A stretch of DNA of 19,948 nucleotides from Bacteroidales bacterium UBA3623 (GTDB lineage Bacteria > Bacteroidota > Bacteroidia > Bacteroidales > UBA932). Position numbers and translations under genes: made by a program. The DNA lies in NCBI GenBank assembly GCA_002373715.1, contig DFLI01000128.1, positions 1-19,948 on the forward strand, in the 5' to 3' direction. Within the stretch, counting starts at the first letter, position 1; each line of letters opens with the position of its first letter. The notes beneath the pieces are model-generated. The model had not been told where the DNA came from, ran no database searches, and worked only from the letters and a program-made list of their open reading frames with translations. Positions 1 through 7,785 of this stretch are shown one piece after another.

Positions 1-2
1 AG

Positions 3-98
3 AAATCCAACGCCATCACCACCACTTCTGCTTTCTCGGGAATATTCCTGAAGAGCGACAAAACAAGGAACGAATTCCTTCAACTGATTGGAAGATAA
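3..98 (+). CDS. C-terminal end of an unidentified protein (partial)
   Basis: An open frame enters from the left edge and ends at TAA 96-98, giving 31 residues that finish FLQLIGR. The frame is immediately followed by a terminator hairpin on the same strand, which supports it as a real gene end. The fragment contains the stretch SAFSGIFLKSDKTRNEFLQL, which I do not recognise as any family. No function is proposed. The other two forward frames are either closed early or run into the antisense of the next gene. Confidence 0.5.
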   Translation, partial: KSNAITTTSAFSGIFLKSDKTRNEFLQLIGR

Positions 99-123
99 AC
101 GGAGCCTATCGGCCCCGTTTTTC
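97..123 (+). terminator. Intrinsic terminator, possibly bidirectional
   Basis: AAACGG (97-102) pairs with CCGTTT (115-120). An inner GCC/GGC pair (104-106 with 111-113) closes a TATC loop, with one A/C mismatch between the two stems. T118-T122 form a short U-tract for plus-strand transcripts. The hairpin sits between the plus-strand gene end (98) and the stop of the minus-strand synthetase gene (125), so it may also stop minus-strand transcription, although the T-tract in that direction is only TTT. Confidence 0.6.
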
Positions 124-124
124 T

Positions 125-1732
125 TTATTGATAAAGATGTCGTTTGATGGTGCCCTTGGCGGTTCGCTCGAAGGGAATGTCTACCAGTTCTACCCGGAAA
201 ACCTGACTGAAGGGGGGCAGATGCTTGTTGGCGAAATCCCGGATTTGGTTGCACAGGGTTACCAGGTCTTCTTCCTTTTTGATATGGGGAACCACGCCCG
301 ACTTGGGATATACCAGGGCAATGATTTTTCCGCCACGGTCCAACACCAGGGATTCTTCTACCAGGTCGTTGTGAGCAAGCTCATTTTCTATTTCTTCGGG
401 GTAGATGTTCTGGCCGGAGGCACTCAGGATGAGCGCTTTGATGCGGCCTCGGATGAACAGATTGCCTTCACTGTCCATTACACCCAGGTCTCCGGTGCGG
501 AACCAGCCGTCCTCCGTGAAGGCGGCGGCATCGGCCTTGGGGTTTTTGTAATAGCCGTCGAAGAGGTTGAGGCCCCGGGCTTGAATTTCTCCGGGGACGC
601 GCTCCGGGTCTGAAGAGTCTATCCTAATCTCATGGATGGGCTTGCCGCAGGAGCCCGGGGCATAGCCCTTGGGCGTTTCTATGGAAAGCAGAGGACAGCC
701 TTCGGTGAGGCCATATCCAACCACATAAGGAAGGCCGATTTTCTTAAGATCGCTCTCTACCTTCCAGCTAAGGGGAGCCCCGCCGATGATGAGGGTATTC
801 ACCCGGCCGCCGAAGAGGTCCATCACCTTTTGTCCCAGCGTTTTATAGTAGGCCAGGCGAATGTAGGGCATGGTGCTGATGGCCTTGGCCGGGCGGGAAG
901 AAAGGTGAGGCTTAATCCAGTTGGCGTGGATTTTTTCCATAATGAGCGGCACCGTGATAACCAGGTAAGGCCTGATTTCCTGCATAGACTTCATCAGGAG
1001 GGAAGGCGAGGGCGTCTTTCCCAGGAAGTAGATGGTGAAACCGGTGCAGCAGGGATATACGAATTCCATGGCCAGGCCGTAGATGTGGGCCAGCGGCAGC
1101 ATGGAAACAATGGTTTCGGGACGGTTGTAGATATGTTTCTGACAATACTCCACAATGTCCGACATGGCGCGGTAGGTGAGCATTACACCCTTAGGGTCTC
1201 CGGAAGTGCCGGAGGTGTAGTTGATGATGGCCAGGGCTTCCATCTCGTCGGGGTAAGAGACCTCCTTGGGGTTGAAGCTGCCCGTTTCCCTTTGCTGCCA
1301 GGCTTCCTCCAGGGATTCATCGGCCTTCCAGAGGAGCTTTTCTCCCTTTACGTCAATCACTCCCCGAAGCTGAGGAAGAGACTCCTGGCTCAGTTGGGCC
1401 CAGAGTTCCGGATCTGTAAACAGGAAGATGCTGTCTGAATGATGGACCAGATGGGCAATGCCCTGAGGCGTATAGTTGGGAAGGATGGGAACAATGACGG
1501 CCCCGTAAGTATTCACCGCCAGAAAAGCGATGGCCCAGCGGGCGCAATTGCGGGCGCACAGGGCAATCTTGTCCCCTTTCTGCACGCCGGCAGCCTTGAA
1601 AAACCTATGATATTGTTCTATTTGGGTGGCCAGTTCTCCGTAGGTGTAAGTGGCGCCTTGATAATCACATAGGGCGGGTTTGTCTGTGCGGAGGCGAATC
1701 TGGTCTTCCAGTTTTTTCAGATAATGCTTCAT
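125..1732 (-). CDS. Long-chain acyl-CoA / acyl-ACP synthetase (AMP-binding enzyme)
   Basis: This 535-residue ANL-superfamily adenylating enzyme activates a carboxylic acid, most likely a fatty acid, with ATP to an acyl-AMP and then transfers it to CoA or to acyl carrier protein. The core motifs are present in order: the Ser/Thr/Gly-rich P-loop YTSGTSGDPKGV (172-183), YGLTEG (340-345), the TGDLG hinge region with Asp415 (413-417), and a C-terminal TAKGTIKR segment (524-531) holding the lysine-rich end of the mobile domain. It is somewhat shorter than the roughly 600-residue classical long-chain ligases, so acyl-ACP synthetase is an equally good guess; sequence alone does not fix chain length or acceptor. 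The start at 1732 follows a GAGAGA stretch and a -7 box. The gene is divergent from a cardiolipin synthase, consistent with a lipid-metabolism neighbourhood. Confidence 0.9.
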   Translation of the reverse strand: MKHYLKKLEDQIRLRTDKPALCDYQGATYTYGELATQIEQYHRFFKAAGVQKGDKIALCARNCARWAIAFLAVNTYGAVIVPILPNYTPQGIAHLVHHSDSIFLFTDPELWAQLSQESLPQLRGVIDVKGEKLLWKADESLEEAWQQRETGSFNPKEVSYPDEMEALAIINYTSGTSGDPKGVMLTYRAMSDIVEYCQKHIYNRPETIVSMLPLAHIYGLAMEFVYPCCTGFTIYFLGKTPSPSLLMKSMQEIRPYLVITVPLIMEKIHANWIKPHLSSRPAKAISTMPYIRLAYYKTLGQKVMDLFGGRVNTLIIGGAPLSWKVESDLKKIGLPYVVGYGLTEGCPLLSIETPKGYAPGSCGKPIHEIRIDSSDPERVPGEIQARGLNLFDGYYKNPKADAAAFTEDGWFRTGDLGVMDSEGNLFIRGRIKALILSASGQNIYPEEIENELAHNDLVEESLVLDRGGKIIALVYPKSGVVPHIKKEEDLVTLCNQIRDFANKHLPPFSQVFRVELVDIPFERTAKGTIKRHLYQ

Positions 1733-1749
1733 TCTCTCGTCTATCGCGG

Positions 1750-3252
1750 ATGCAAAGATACAAAAAACTGTGGTTTCTCTGTTTTTTAATGCTTATCTTT
1801 GCAAGTGCTATGCCATTCTGCTTAACCATACTTGCCACTTTTACCGTTCTGGGAATACTTCAGGTATTGCTGGGCGGCAACACGGCCAGCATCAAGCTTT
1901 TCTGGGTTTTATTCATCCTTCTGTTTCCGGTGGTAGGCCTTATTATCTATTGTCTGGCCGGCATAGATTACCGGAATCCCAGGGCCTTCAATCATCTGCA
2001 TGGAAAGGCCGTGGAACAACTTAAGAAGGAGATTACCCCGGAGCAGGCCCGGGCCTGGTTCACAGACAAGGACCTGGACAAGGTCCCGGAAGCCTATCAG
2101 CCCTTGGCCAAGCTTCTTTTGAGCTGCGGAGAAGGCAATAAGGTATATGCCGATAATTCCTTTGAAATCATAACCTCAGGTCTTCGCAAGCGGGAACTGC
2201 TGCTGGAAGACATCCGGAACGCCAAGCACTTTATCCACCTGGAGTATTTCCGCTTTGGAAACGACAAGGCGGGCAAGGAAGTGAGGGACCTGCTGTATCA
2301 GAAGGTGGCCGAGGGCGTGGAGGTTTGCTACCTGAACGACAATATCATGGGCCGGGTTATTCCCCGTTCCTATTACCGGGACATGCGGCACCACGGAATG
2401 AACGTTGTGCCCTATACCCATATCAGGATGGGCTTCCGCCAGTGGCTCATGCGCATCAACTGCCAGAACCACCGCAAGATTCTGGTCATTGACGGCAAGG
2501 TGGCCTATGCGGGGGGAATGAACCTGAACGACAACTACTTCTACAAGTGGAGAGATACCCATCTGAGGATTACCGGTCCCATCATTGCCCGTCTGCATGC
2601 CTCGTTCATGGACAGTTGGATTGGCTCCGGCGGCACCTTCCGCTACCCTCTGAATGAGTATATCCCCCAGGCCTATCCGCAGCAGGAGGCTCCGTTTAAG
2701 AACAAGCTGATGCAGGTGGCGGTATCGGCCCCCGAATTCCCTTTCCCTACGGCGCAGCTGGCCTACGAATGGGTGCTTAACAACGCCCGCCGCTACGCTT
2801 ATATCCAAACGCCCTACCTGGTTCCTCCGGATTCTCTGCTGGATGCCCTCAAAAGTGCCGCCATGCGGGGTGTAGATGTGCAGCTGATGCTGCCCAAGGA
2901 GGTGGATACACCCTTTATGGGCCCCACCAACCGTGCCTATTACGCAGAGTGCATGCAGGCTGGGGTGCGTCTGTTCGAGCGGGGAGGGGAGTTCATTCAC
3001 GCCAAAACTCTGGTGGCCGATGACGGCCTCTCCATCATTGGCGGCTCCAACCTGGACTGCCGCAGTTTGGATATCAACAGCGAGAACGATACCTTCATCT
3101 ACGATGAGGAAACCGCCCAGGCGAACAAGGAAATTTTCCTGAAGGAAATGGCTCTCTGTGAAGAGTTGTCCCTGCCCGCCTGGCAAGCTTCCCGCACGGT
3201 GCTCCAGCGCTTGTCATCGGCCTTCCTGCGCCTTTTCAGCAGTCTACTTTAG
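1750..3252 (+). CDS. cls: Cardiolipin synthase (phospholipase D superfamily)
   Basis: This 500-residue membrane enzyme is expected to condense two phosphatidylglycerol molecules (or use a related donor) to cardiolipin. Two hydrophobic N-terminal segments (about 8-41 and 50-70) end in PVVGLIIYCLAGIDYR, the usual membrane anchor of bacterial Cls. Two complete HKD (HxKx4D) motifs follow: His241/Lys243/Asp248 in NHRKILVID, with downstream GGMN, and His417/Lys419/Asp424 in IHAKTLVAD, with downstream GGSN. Both catalytic halves are therefore intact. The start at 1750 keeps the first membrane segment; a later ATG at 1789 or 1810 would remove part of it. The 3' end overlaps the convergent lipoprotein gene by 9 bases. 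Other PLD phosphatidyltransferases are possible but the layout is typical Cls. Confidence 0.92.
   Translation: MQRYKKLWFLCFLMLIFASAMPFCLTILATFTVLGILQVLLGGNTASIKLFWVLFILLFPVVGLIIYCLAGIDYRNPRAFNHLHGKAVEQLKKEITPEQARAWFTDKDLDKVPEAYQPLAKLLLSCGEGNKVYADNSFEIITSGLRKRELLLEDIRNAKHFIHLEYFRFGNDKAGKEVRDLLYQKVAEGVEVCYLNDNIMGRVIPRSYYRDMRHHGMNVVPYTHIRMGFRQWLMRINCQNHRKILVIDGKVAYAGGMNLNDNYFYKWRDTHLRITGPIIARLHASFMDSWIGSGGTFRYPLNEYIPQAYPQQEAPFKNKLMQVAVSAPEFPFPTAQLAYEWVLNNARRYAYIQTPYLVPPDSLLDALKSAAMRGVDVQLMLPKEVDTPFMGPTNRAYYAECMQAGVRLFERGGEFIHAKTLVADDGLSIIGGSNLDCRSLDINSENDTFIYDEETAQANKEIFLKEMALCEELSLPAWQASRTVLQRLSSAFLRLFSSLL
1753..1760 (-). promoter_or_regulatory. Bacteroidetes -7 box TATCTTTG for the acyl synthetase
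   Basis: On the minus strand, TATCTTTG matches the TAnnTTTG consensus exactly and lies about 20 bases upstream of the ATG at 1732, leaving a short 5' leader. No convincing -33 TTG is found at the usual 19-21 base spacing. The box overlaps the first codons of the divergent gene. Confidence 0.5.
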
Positions 3253-4326
3253 CACGTAGTCGTTGGTGTTCTTGAGGCCGCGGGTGTTGAAGTAGCCCGC
3301 TACCACGTCTCCCTTTACATATACGCGCCGGCCAATCAGGTCCGGGTGGTCCACCAGGTTCAGGGCATCGCGTACCTTGCCCTTGGGCAGCTCCACAGCC
3401 AAGCATGAGGCTTTGCTGGTGATGGAAGAGCGATCGGCCAGGGCCAGGTGGGTGGCTTTGGTGATGTCGGAAGTCTTCACGCTTTTTCCGTTGGAAGTAA
3501 GGTCTCCTCCCACTATGTAGCCATAGAACCAGACGCCTTTCTGGTCTATGTGCTGCGAAGCGTCTCCCACAGATACGGCATTGGGCTCCCGGTCGTCCCC
3601 GGGCGTGGAGTTGTCTCCGCCTATTATGTAGCTGTCGCTGGTCCAGGTCTTGCTGGTGTCCACGGCCACCTGCAGCTTGCCCTGGCCCCCTTCATTGGCT
3701 ACGCTGATGCCCAGACTCAGGATTTCCCGGGCGTCCAGCTTGCGGGTAAGAAGGGTCTGGTCCTTGCCCTCGTTGTACAGGATGATGGAAGCGTTGCCGG
3801 CTTTCAGGTAGGCAATGCGCGTTTCGCGGTACAGGTACTTGAGCCGGGTATTATCCTGCTTGATGTACAATACGCCGTCCGGGAAGGCGGTGGGGAAAGT
3901 AGGGGAGATGTTCAGGCGGATGCCGGCGTTCAGGAGGGTGCAGCGCAGAACTACGCTCACCTGTTCGCCTTCGCCGATGAGGACCACCTGCTCATCTCCG
4001 TACTGCGGGCGCCCGAAGGCGGGCGCGGTGAAAGGAATGGATTTCACGCTCACCGTGTAGCTGCCGGGGTCCACCGTGAGGTATTCGGGGGAGTCTCCGT
4101 AGGTGCCGTCATAAAGGACCTTGCCGTCGGAGTCGTGAATGGTGAGAAGGAAGTCGTTGGTGTCGGGAATCTCTGCGCCATCGGCCTTGGTGAGGGTGCC
4201 CCGGTCCAGAATCCAGCGCAGTTCCCCGGGCTCCTTGTTGGGGTGGGTTGCCAGCCCGAAGTCTTGGCAGGCGGTAGCTCCGGCAAGGAGAAACGGGAGC
4301 AGCGCCATCCATTTGAACTTTTTCAT
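3244..4326 (-). CDS. DUF4493-DUF6359 lipoprotein
   Basis: This is a 360-residue secreted lipoprotein of unknown function. I place the start at 4326 because MKKFKWMALLPFLLAGATAC is a clean signal peptide with a lipobox and Cys20; the frame stays open 31 codons further upstream, but those residues are not signal-like. Residues about 32-230 resemble DUF4493 (GELRWIL near the N-terminus, then TKA, and a GSYTVSVKS strand motif). Residues about 255-360 resemble DUF6359, an OB-fold-like domain (VWFYGYIVGG, LPKGKVRDALNLVDHP, GLKNTNDYVL). Both families are typical of Bacteroidetes surface lipoproteins, often near glycan or adhesin genes, but here the neighbours are cls and ffh and give no hint. The domain assignments are from memory of consensus patterns, not a search. 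Confidence 0.8.
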   Translation of the reverse strand: MKKFKWMALLPFLLAGATACQDFGLATHPNKEPGELRWILDRGTLTKADGAEIPDTNDFLLTIHDSDGKVLYDGTYGDSPEYLTVDPGSYTVSVKSIPFTAPAFGRPQYGDEQVVLIGEGEQVSVVLRCTLLNAGIRLNISPTFPTAFPDGVLYIKQDNTRLKYLYRETRIAYLKAGNASIILYNEGKDQTLLTRKLDAREILSLGISVANEGGQGKLQVAVDTSKTWTSDSYIIGGDNSTPGDDREPNAVSVGDASQHIDQKGVWFYGYIVGGDLTSNGKSVKTSDITKATHLALADRSSITSKASCLAVELPKGKVRDALNLVDHPDLIGRRVYVKGDVVAGYFNTRGLKNTNDYVLK

Positions 4327-4365
4327 GCTGCCAAGGTAAGCAGCTTTTCCCGAACCGATGGGTGG

Positions 4366-4373
4366 CAAACAGA
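4366..4373 (-). promoter_or_regulatory. Weak candidate -7 box for the lipoprotein gene
   Basis: On the minus strand, TCTGTTTG differs from TAnnTTTG at one base and would give a leader of about 30 bases before the ATG at 4326. No -33 element is evident. A second near match, TACCTTGG at 4330-4337, lies too close to the start codon to act. Confidence 0.25.
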
Positions 4374-4461
4374 AAAATTTTCGCCCTTTTTTCTTACGAA
4401 CAATGTAATACAACATCAAGAATCAACCGATTCGATAATCAAAGCTTTGAATTTCAATTCA

Positions 4462-4495
4462 CCCTTTTCTTTTTTTTCTTTTTCTTTTTTCCCCC
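4462..4495. repeat. 34-base polypyrimidine/polypurine tract
   Basis: Every plus-strand base from 4462 to 4495 is C or T: long T runs broken by single C, ending in CCCCC. It lies in the intergenic region between the lipoprotein gene and ffh, directly beside a dispersed repeat. Confidence 0.85.
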
Positions 4496-4637
4496 ACGTT
4501 ACCCTCTCCCTAAATCCTCGATAAGTTGCGCTATCGCACAATGCAACCCTTCGCAACTTATTCCACATTACCCCACCCCAACCCCTCCCTTGGGGAGGGG
4601 CTTCGGGGGGAGGGACTTACTATCGCCCTACGGGCTC
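4491..4637 (-). repeat. Dispersed palindromic repeat, copy 1 (with internal inverted repeat)
   Basis: Read on the minus strand from 4637, it starts GAGCCCGTAGGGCGATAG, then AAGTCCCT, then a hairpin CCCCTCCC (4582-4589) / GGGAGGGG (4593-4600) with a 3-base loop. A tail TGGGGTGGGGTAATGTGG follows, and a second version of the tail, GGATTTAGGGAGAGGG plus TAACGTGGGG, ends near 4491. Between the two tails lies a perfect 10-base inverted repeat. Copy 2, at 16548-16613 on the plus strand, shares the head, the hairpin design and the tail. This accounts for most of the 4327-4690 gap; the remainder holds the promoters and the pyrimidine tract, with no gene. Confidence 0.7.
4521..4561. repeat. Perfect 10-bp inverted repeat
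   Basis: ATAAGTTGCG (4521-4530) and CGCAACTTAT (4552-4561) are exact reverse complements separated by 21 bases. It lies inside repeat copy 1, upstream of ffh. The spacer is not followed by a T-run on either strand, so it does not look like a normal intrinsic terminator. Confidence 0.7.
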
Positions 4638-4663
4638 CAATCATTTCTTTCACCTTTTTTTAC

Positions 4664-4671
4664 TATATTTG
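4664..4671 (+). promoter_or_regulatory. Bacteroidetes -7 box TATATTTG for ffh
   Basis: TATATTTG is an exact match to TAnnTTTG, 19 bases upstream of the ATG at 4691. A -33 TTG at normal spacing is not obvious; the upstream region is T-rich. Confidence 0.6.
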
Positions 4672-4690
4672 TAGGATTAAATAATTGAGT

Positions 4691-6013
4691 ATGTTTGAGA
4701 ATCTGAGTGAGAGACTGGAAAGGTCTTTTAAGATACTGAAAGGTGAGGGAAAAATCACCGAAATCAATGTGGCGGAAACCGTCAAGGACATCCGCAAAGC
4801 CCTCCTGGATGCAGACGTAAGCTACAAAGTGGCCAAGGACTTCTGCAACCAGGTGAAGGACAAGGCCATTGGCACCGGTGTTCTCACCGCCGTGAAGCCG
4901 CAGCAGATGATGGTGAAAATCATGCACGACGAGCTCACGGACTTCATGGGCTCCGAGGCGCAGGACATTAACCTCAAGGGCAATCCTGCCATCATTCTGG
5001 TGGCCGGTCTGAACGGTTCCGGTAAAACCACCTTCTCCGGCAAGCTGGCCCTCCACATCAAGAGCAAGAGGGGCATGAAGGTGCTCCTGGCCGCCTGCGA
5101 TACTTTCCGTCCGGCCGCTATCGAACAGCTCAAGGTGCTGGGAGAAAGCATAGACGTCCCCGTGTACACGGAAGAAGGGGAGAAGGATCCCATCAAGATA
5201 GCCCAGAACGCAGTGAAGAAGGCAAAGGCCGAGGGCTACAGCGTGGTTATCATAGATACCGCCGGCCGCCTGGCCGTGGACGAGGAGCTGATGAATGAGA
5301 TATCGGCCCTTCATCAGGCTGTCCACCCCACCGAGACGCTGTTTGTGGTAGATGCCATGACGGGTCAGGATGCCGTGGAAACCGCCAAGGCCTTCAACGA
5401 CCGCCTGGACTTTGACGGCGTAGTGCTCACCAAGATGGACGGTGACACCCGTGGCGGTGCCGCCCTTTCCATCAAGGCCGTGGTGGGCAAGCCCATCAAG
5501 TTTGTGAGCTCCGGAGAAAAGCTGGAAGCCCTGGATGTATTCCACCCGGAACGCATTGCAGACCGTATCCTGGGCATGGGAGACGTGGTTTCCCTGGTAG
5601 AGAAGGCCCAGGAACAGTTTGACGAAAAGCAGGCCCGCGAACTCAAGAAGAAACTGGCCAAGGACCAGTTCACCCTCTGGGACTTCTACCAGCAAATCCA
5701 GCAGGTGAAAAAGATGGGTAACATCAAAGACCTGGCCGGTATGCTGCCCGGTGTGGGCAAGGCCATCAAGGATGTAGACATTCCCGACGATGCCTTCAAG
5801 AGCACCGAGGCCATTATCCTGTCCATGACCGCCTATGAGCGTGAGCATCCGGAGGTAATCAACGGCTCCCGCCGCAAGCGCATTGCCGACGGTTCCGGCA
5901 CCTCCCTTCCGGAAGTGAACAAACTCCTCAAGCAGTTTGAGGGAACCCGCAAGCTCATGAAGGGCGCCGTTACCGGCAGCCTGATGCAGCAGATGCGGGG
6001 CATGAGAAGATAA
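4691..6013 (+). CDS. ffh: Signal recognition particle protein Ffh (SRP54)
   Basis: This 440-residue SRP GTPase binds signal sequences on nascent chains and delivers ribosomes to FtsY at the membrane. The N-terminal helical bundle (FENLSERLERSFKIL) is followed by the G domain: P-loop GLNGSGKTT, the DTFRPAA motif, the switch motif DTAGR, and TKMDGD for guanine recognition. A Met-rich M domain ends in MKGAVTGSLMQQMRGMRR and carries the RNA-binding GSRRKRIADGSGTS. The start at ATG 4691 is preferred over the in-frame TTG at 4685, because family members begin MF-NLS. The gene is complete and of normal length. It is separated by 17 bases from the downstream nucleotidase gene, so the two may be co-transcribed. 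No SRP RNA gene was recognised nearby. Confidence 0.97.
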   Translation: MFENLSERLERSFKILKGEGKITEINVAETVKDIRKALLDADVSYKVAKDFCNQVKDKAIGTGVLTAVKPQQMMVKIMHDELTDFMGSEAQDINLKGNPAIILVAGLNGSGKTTFSGKLALHIKSKRGMKVLLAACDTFRPAAIEQLKVLGESIDVPVYTEEGEKDPIKIAQNAVKKAKAEGYSVVIIDTAGRLAVDEELMNEISALHQAVHPTETLFVVDAMTGQDAVETAKAFNDRLDFDGVVLTKMDGDTRGGAALSIKAVVGKPIKFVSSGEKLEALDVFHPERIADRILGMGDVVSLVEKAQEQFDEKQARELKKKLAKDQFTLWDFYQQIQQVKKMGNIKDLAGMLPGVGKAIKDVDIPDDAFKSTEAIILSMTAYEREHPEVINGSRRKRIADGSGTSLPEVNKLLKQFEGTRKLMKGAVTGSLMQQMRGMRR

Positions 6014-6030
6014 GTTTAAAACCACATAAT

Positions 6031-7776
6031 ATGAAAACAGGCCATATCCTGCTTATCGGCGCAGCCCTCCTTTCCTTTGCCTGCACCCGCAGCCTCAAAG
6101 ACGGGGAGTACACGCTTACCGTGTTGTCCACCAACGATGTGCACGGCACCTGGTTTGATTCCACTTACATTGGAACGGGAGCTAAGAAATCCCTGATGGC
6201 TGTCAATACCTATGTAGACAGCGTCCGCACGGCCGATGGCGCCGGGAACGTAATCCTGGTAGACGTGGGAGACTGCCTGCAGGGAGACAATGCCCCCTAC
6301 TATTATAATTATGTAGACACCCTGTCTCCGCATCTTTTCCCCCGCCTGCTCCATTACATGGGCTACGACGCAGTAGTATGGGGAAACCATGATGTGGAAA
6401 CCGGCCACAAGGTATACGACCGCGTACAGAAGGAACTTACCCAGTACGGCATTCCCTTCCTGGCTGGTAACGCCATCAGGAATGATAACGGGAAATCCTA
6501 TTTCCCTCCTTATAAGATTGTTAAGAAGGCCGGTCTGAAGGTGGCCATCCTGGGCTATGAAAACGCCAATATTAAGGCATGGCTGGCCGAAGAGGTATGG
6601 AGCGGAATGCACTTTGAACGGATTGCTTCCCGTGTTCAGCAGGACGTGGACGCCGTTCGCGCCAAGGAGCATCCCGACGTGGTTATTGTAGGCGTTCATT
6701 CCGGCACCGGCGAGGGAGACGGCAACAATGCAGAGTCGGAAGGAATGGATATCTTCAAGATGGTGCAGGGCGTAGACTTTGTGCTTTGCAGCCACGACCA
6801 TCGGCCCCTGGTGCTGGTGGAGGAAGAAAAGGCCCTCATGAATTCCGGCAGCCACAGCCGCTACCTGGCCCATGGCAAGCTGCACCTGAAGGTAGAAGGC
6901 GGAAAAGTGGTTTCCAAAGCCTTGGAGGCAGATTTAATCCCGGTGAGAGTGGAAAAGACAGACCCTGTCATGCGCGAGGCTTTCCGCCAGGAGTATGAGA
7001 CCGTGAAGGCCTTCACCCTCCGGGAAGTAGGGCAGCTGAACGTGGCACTCCGCACCCGCGATGCCTACAAGGGTATGTCGGACTACGTTAACCTCATTCA
7101 CACCATCTGCCTCCAGCAGGAGCCGGCCCAGCTTTCCATTGCTGCGCCCCTCACCTTTGACGGAAACGTGGAAACGGGCACCCTGGTGTTCAACGACCTC
7201 TTTACCCTCTATCCCTTCGAGAACCAGCTGTATGTGATTACCATGTCGGGTGACGAGGTGCGCCGTTATCTGGAGGCCTCCTACGATCGCTGGATTAATA
7301 CCGTTTCCCAGAAAGGGGACCACGTGCTCAGGATTATTCCCAAAGATAACACCCGCACCCAGCAGAAGGGATGGTCTTTCCACGGCCTGGCCTATAACTT
7401 CGACTCCGTGGCCGGCCTGAACTATACCGTGGACGTAACCAAACCCCGCGGGGAGCGCGTATTAATCACTACATTGGCCGATGGTACGCCCTTCAGCCCC
7501 GAGCAAACCTACAACGTGGCCCTCACTTCCTACCGTGCCAGCGGCGGCGGAAGCCTCCTGGACGAGATTGGAATTGACACAGACCTTATAGACCAGCGCG
7601 TGGTGGCCCGCTACCCGGAAATCCGTAACCTCATTTACCAGCGTCTGGAGAAGGACCCCAGCTTAGACCTGGAAGAGATTTCCAACCCGGCCCTTCTGGG
7701 TACATGGAAATTCGTCCCCGAAGCCCTTGCGAAGAAGGGGATCGAGGACGACATGAAACTGATGTTCGGAGAGTAA
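6031..7776 (+). CDS. 5'-nucleotidase / metallophosphatase lipoprotein (UshA-like)
   Basis: This 581-residue exported hydrolase is likely to remove phosphate from extracellular or periplasmic nucleotides so that nucleosides can be taken up. It has a signal peptide with lipobox LLSFAC and Cys18. The N-terminal calcineurin-type metallophosphatase domain shows the two-metal set: NDVHG (Asp36, His38), DVGD (Asp81), the WGNHD dyad (Asn119-His120-Asp121), VHSG (His223) and SHDH (His255, His257). The C-terminal half (about 330-560) has the 5_nucleotid_C pattern, including FNDLFTLYPFENQLYVITMSGDEV (split here at 20: FNDLFTLYPFENQ). No metal ligand is missing. It follows ffh on the same strand and converges on rny with 9 bases between stops. 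UDP-sugar hydrolase or 2',3'-cyclic phosphodiesterase activity cannot be excluded. Its nucleoside products could feed the phosphorylases at 10302-11953, although they are in another operon. Confidence 0.88.
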   Translation: MKTGHILLIGAALLSFACTRSLKDGEYTLTVLSTNDVHGTWFDSTYIGTGAKKSLMAVNTYVDSVRTADGAGNVILVDVGDCLQGDNAPYYYNYVDTLSPHLFPRLLHYMGYDAVVWGNHDVETGHKVYDRVQKELTQYGIPFLAGNAIRNDNGKSYFPPYKIVKKAGLKVAILGYENANIKAWLAEEVWSGMHFERIASRVQQDVDAVRAKEHPDVVIVGVHSGTGEGDGNNAESEGMDIFKMVQGVDFVLCSHDHRPLVLVEEEKALMNSGSHSRYLAHGKLHLKVEGGKVVSKALEADLIPVRVEKTDPVMREAFRQEYETVKAFTLREVGQLNVALRTRDAYKGMSDYVNLIHTICLQQEPAQLSIAAPLTFDGNVETGTLVFNDLFTLYPFENQLYVITMSGDEVRRYLEASYDRWINTVSQKGDHVLRIIPKDNTRTQQKGWSFHGLAYNFDSVAGLNYTVDVTKPRGERVLITTLADGTPFSPEQTYNVALTSYRASGGGSLLDEIGIDTDLIDQRVVARYPEIRNLIYQRLEKDPSLDLEEISNPALLGTWKFVPEALAKKGIEDDMKLMFGE

Positions 7777-7785
7777 AAGTCCTTC

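Noticed and set aside
2176..3186. 336-codon minus-strand open frame opposite cls
   Set aside because: The plus-strand frame carries both HKD catalytic motifs; the reverse frame has none.
4491..4637. CRISPR array or insertion sequence in the ffh upstream region
   Set aside because: Repeats are not regularly spaced, there are no spacers, no cas genes and no transposase; it fits a short dispersed palindromic element.
4327..4690. SRP RNA (4.5S) or riboswitch upstream of ffh
   Set aside because: No GGAA-tetraloop SRP helix or known riboswitch core could be recognised; the structures present are explained by the dispersed repeat.
4628..6025. 465-codon open frame on the minus strand opposite ffh
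   Set aside because: It mirrors a complete SRP54 gene codon for codon, has low-complexity His/Gly/Leu-rich composition and no family motif; an antisense shadow.
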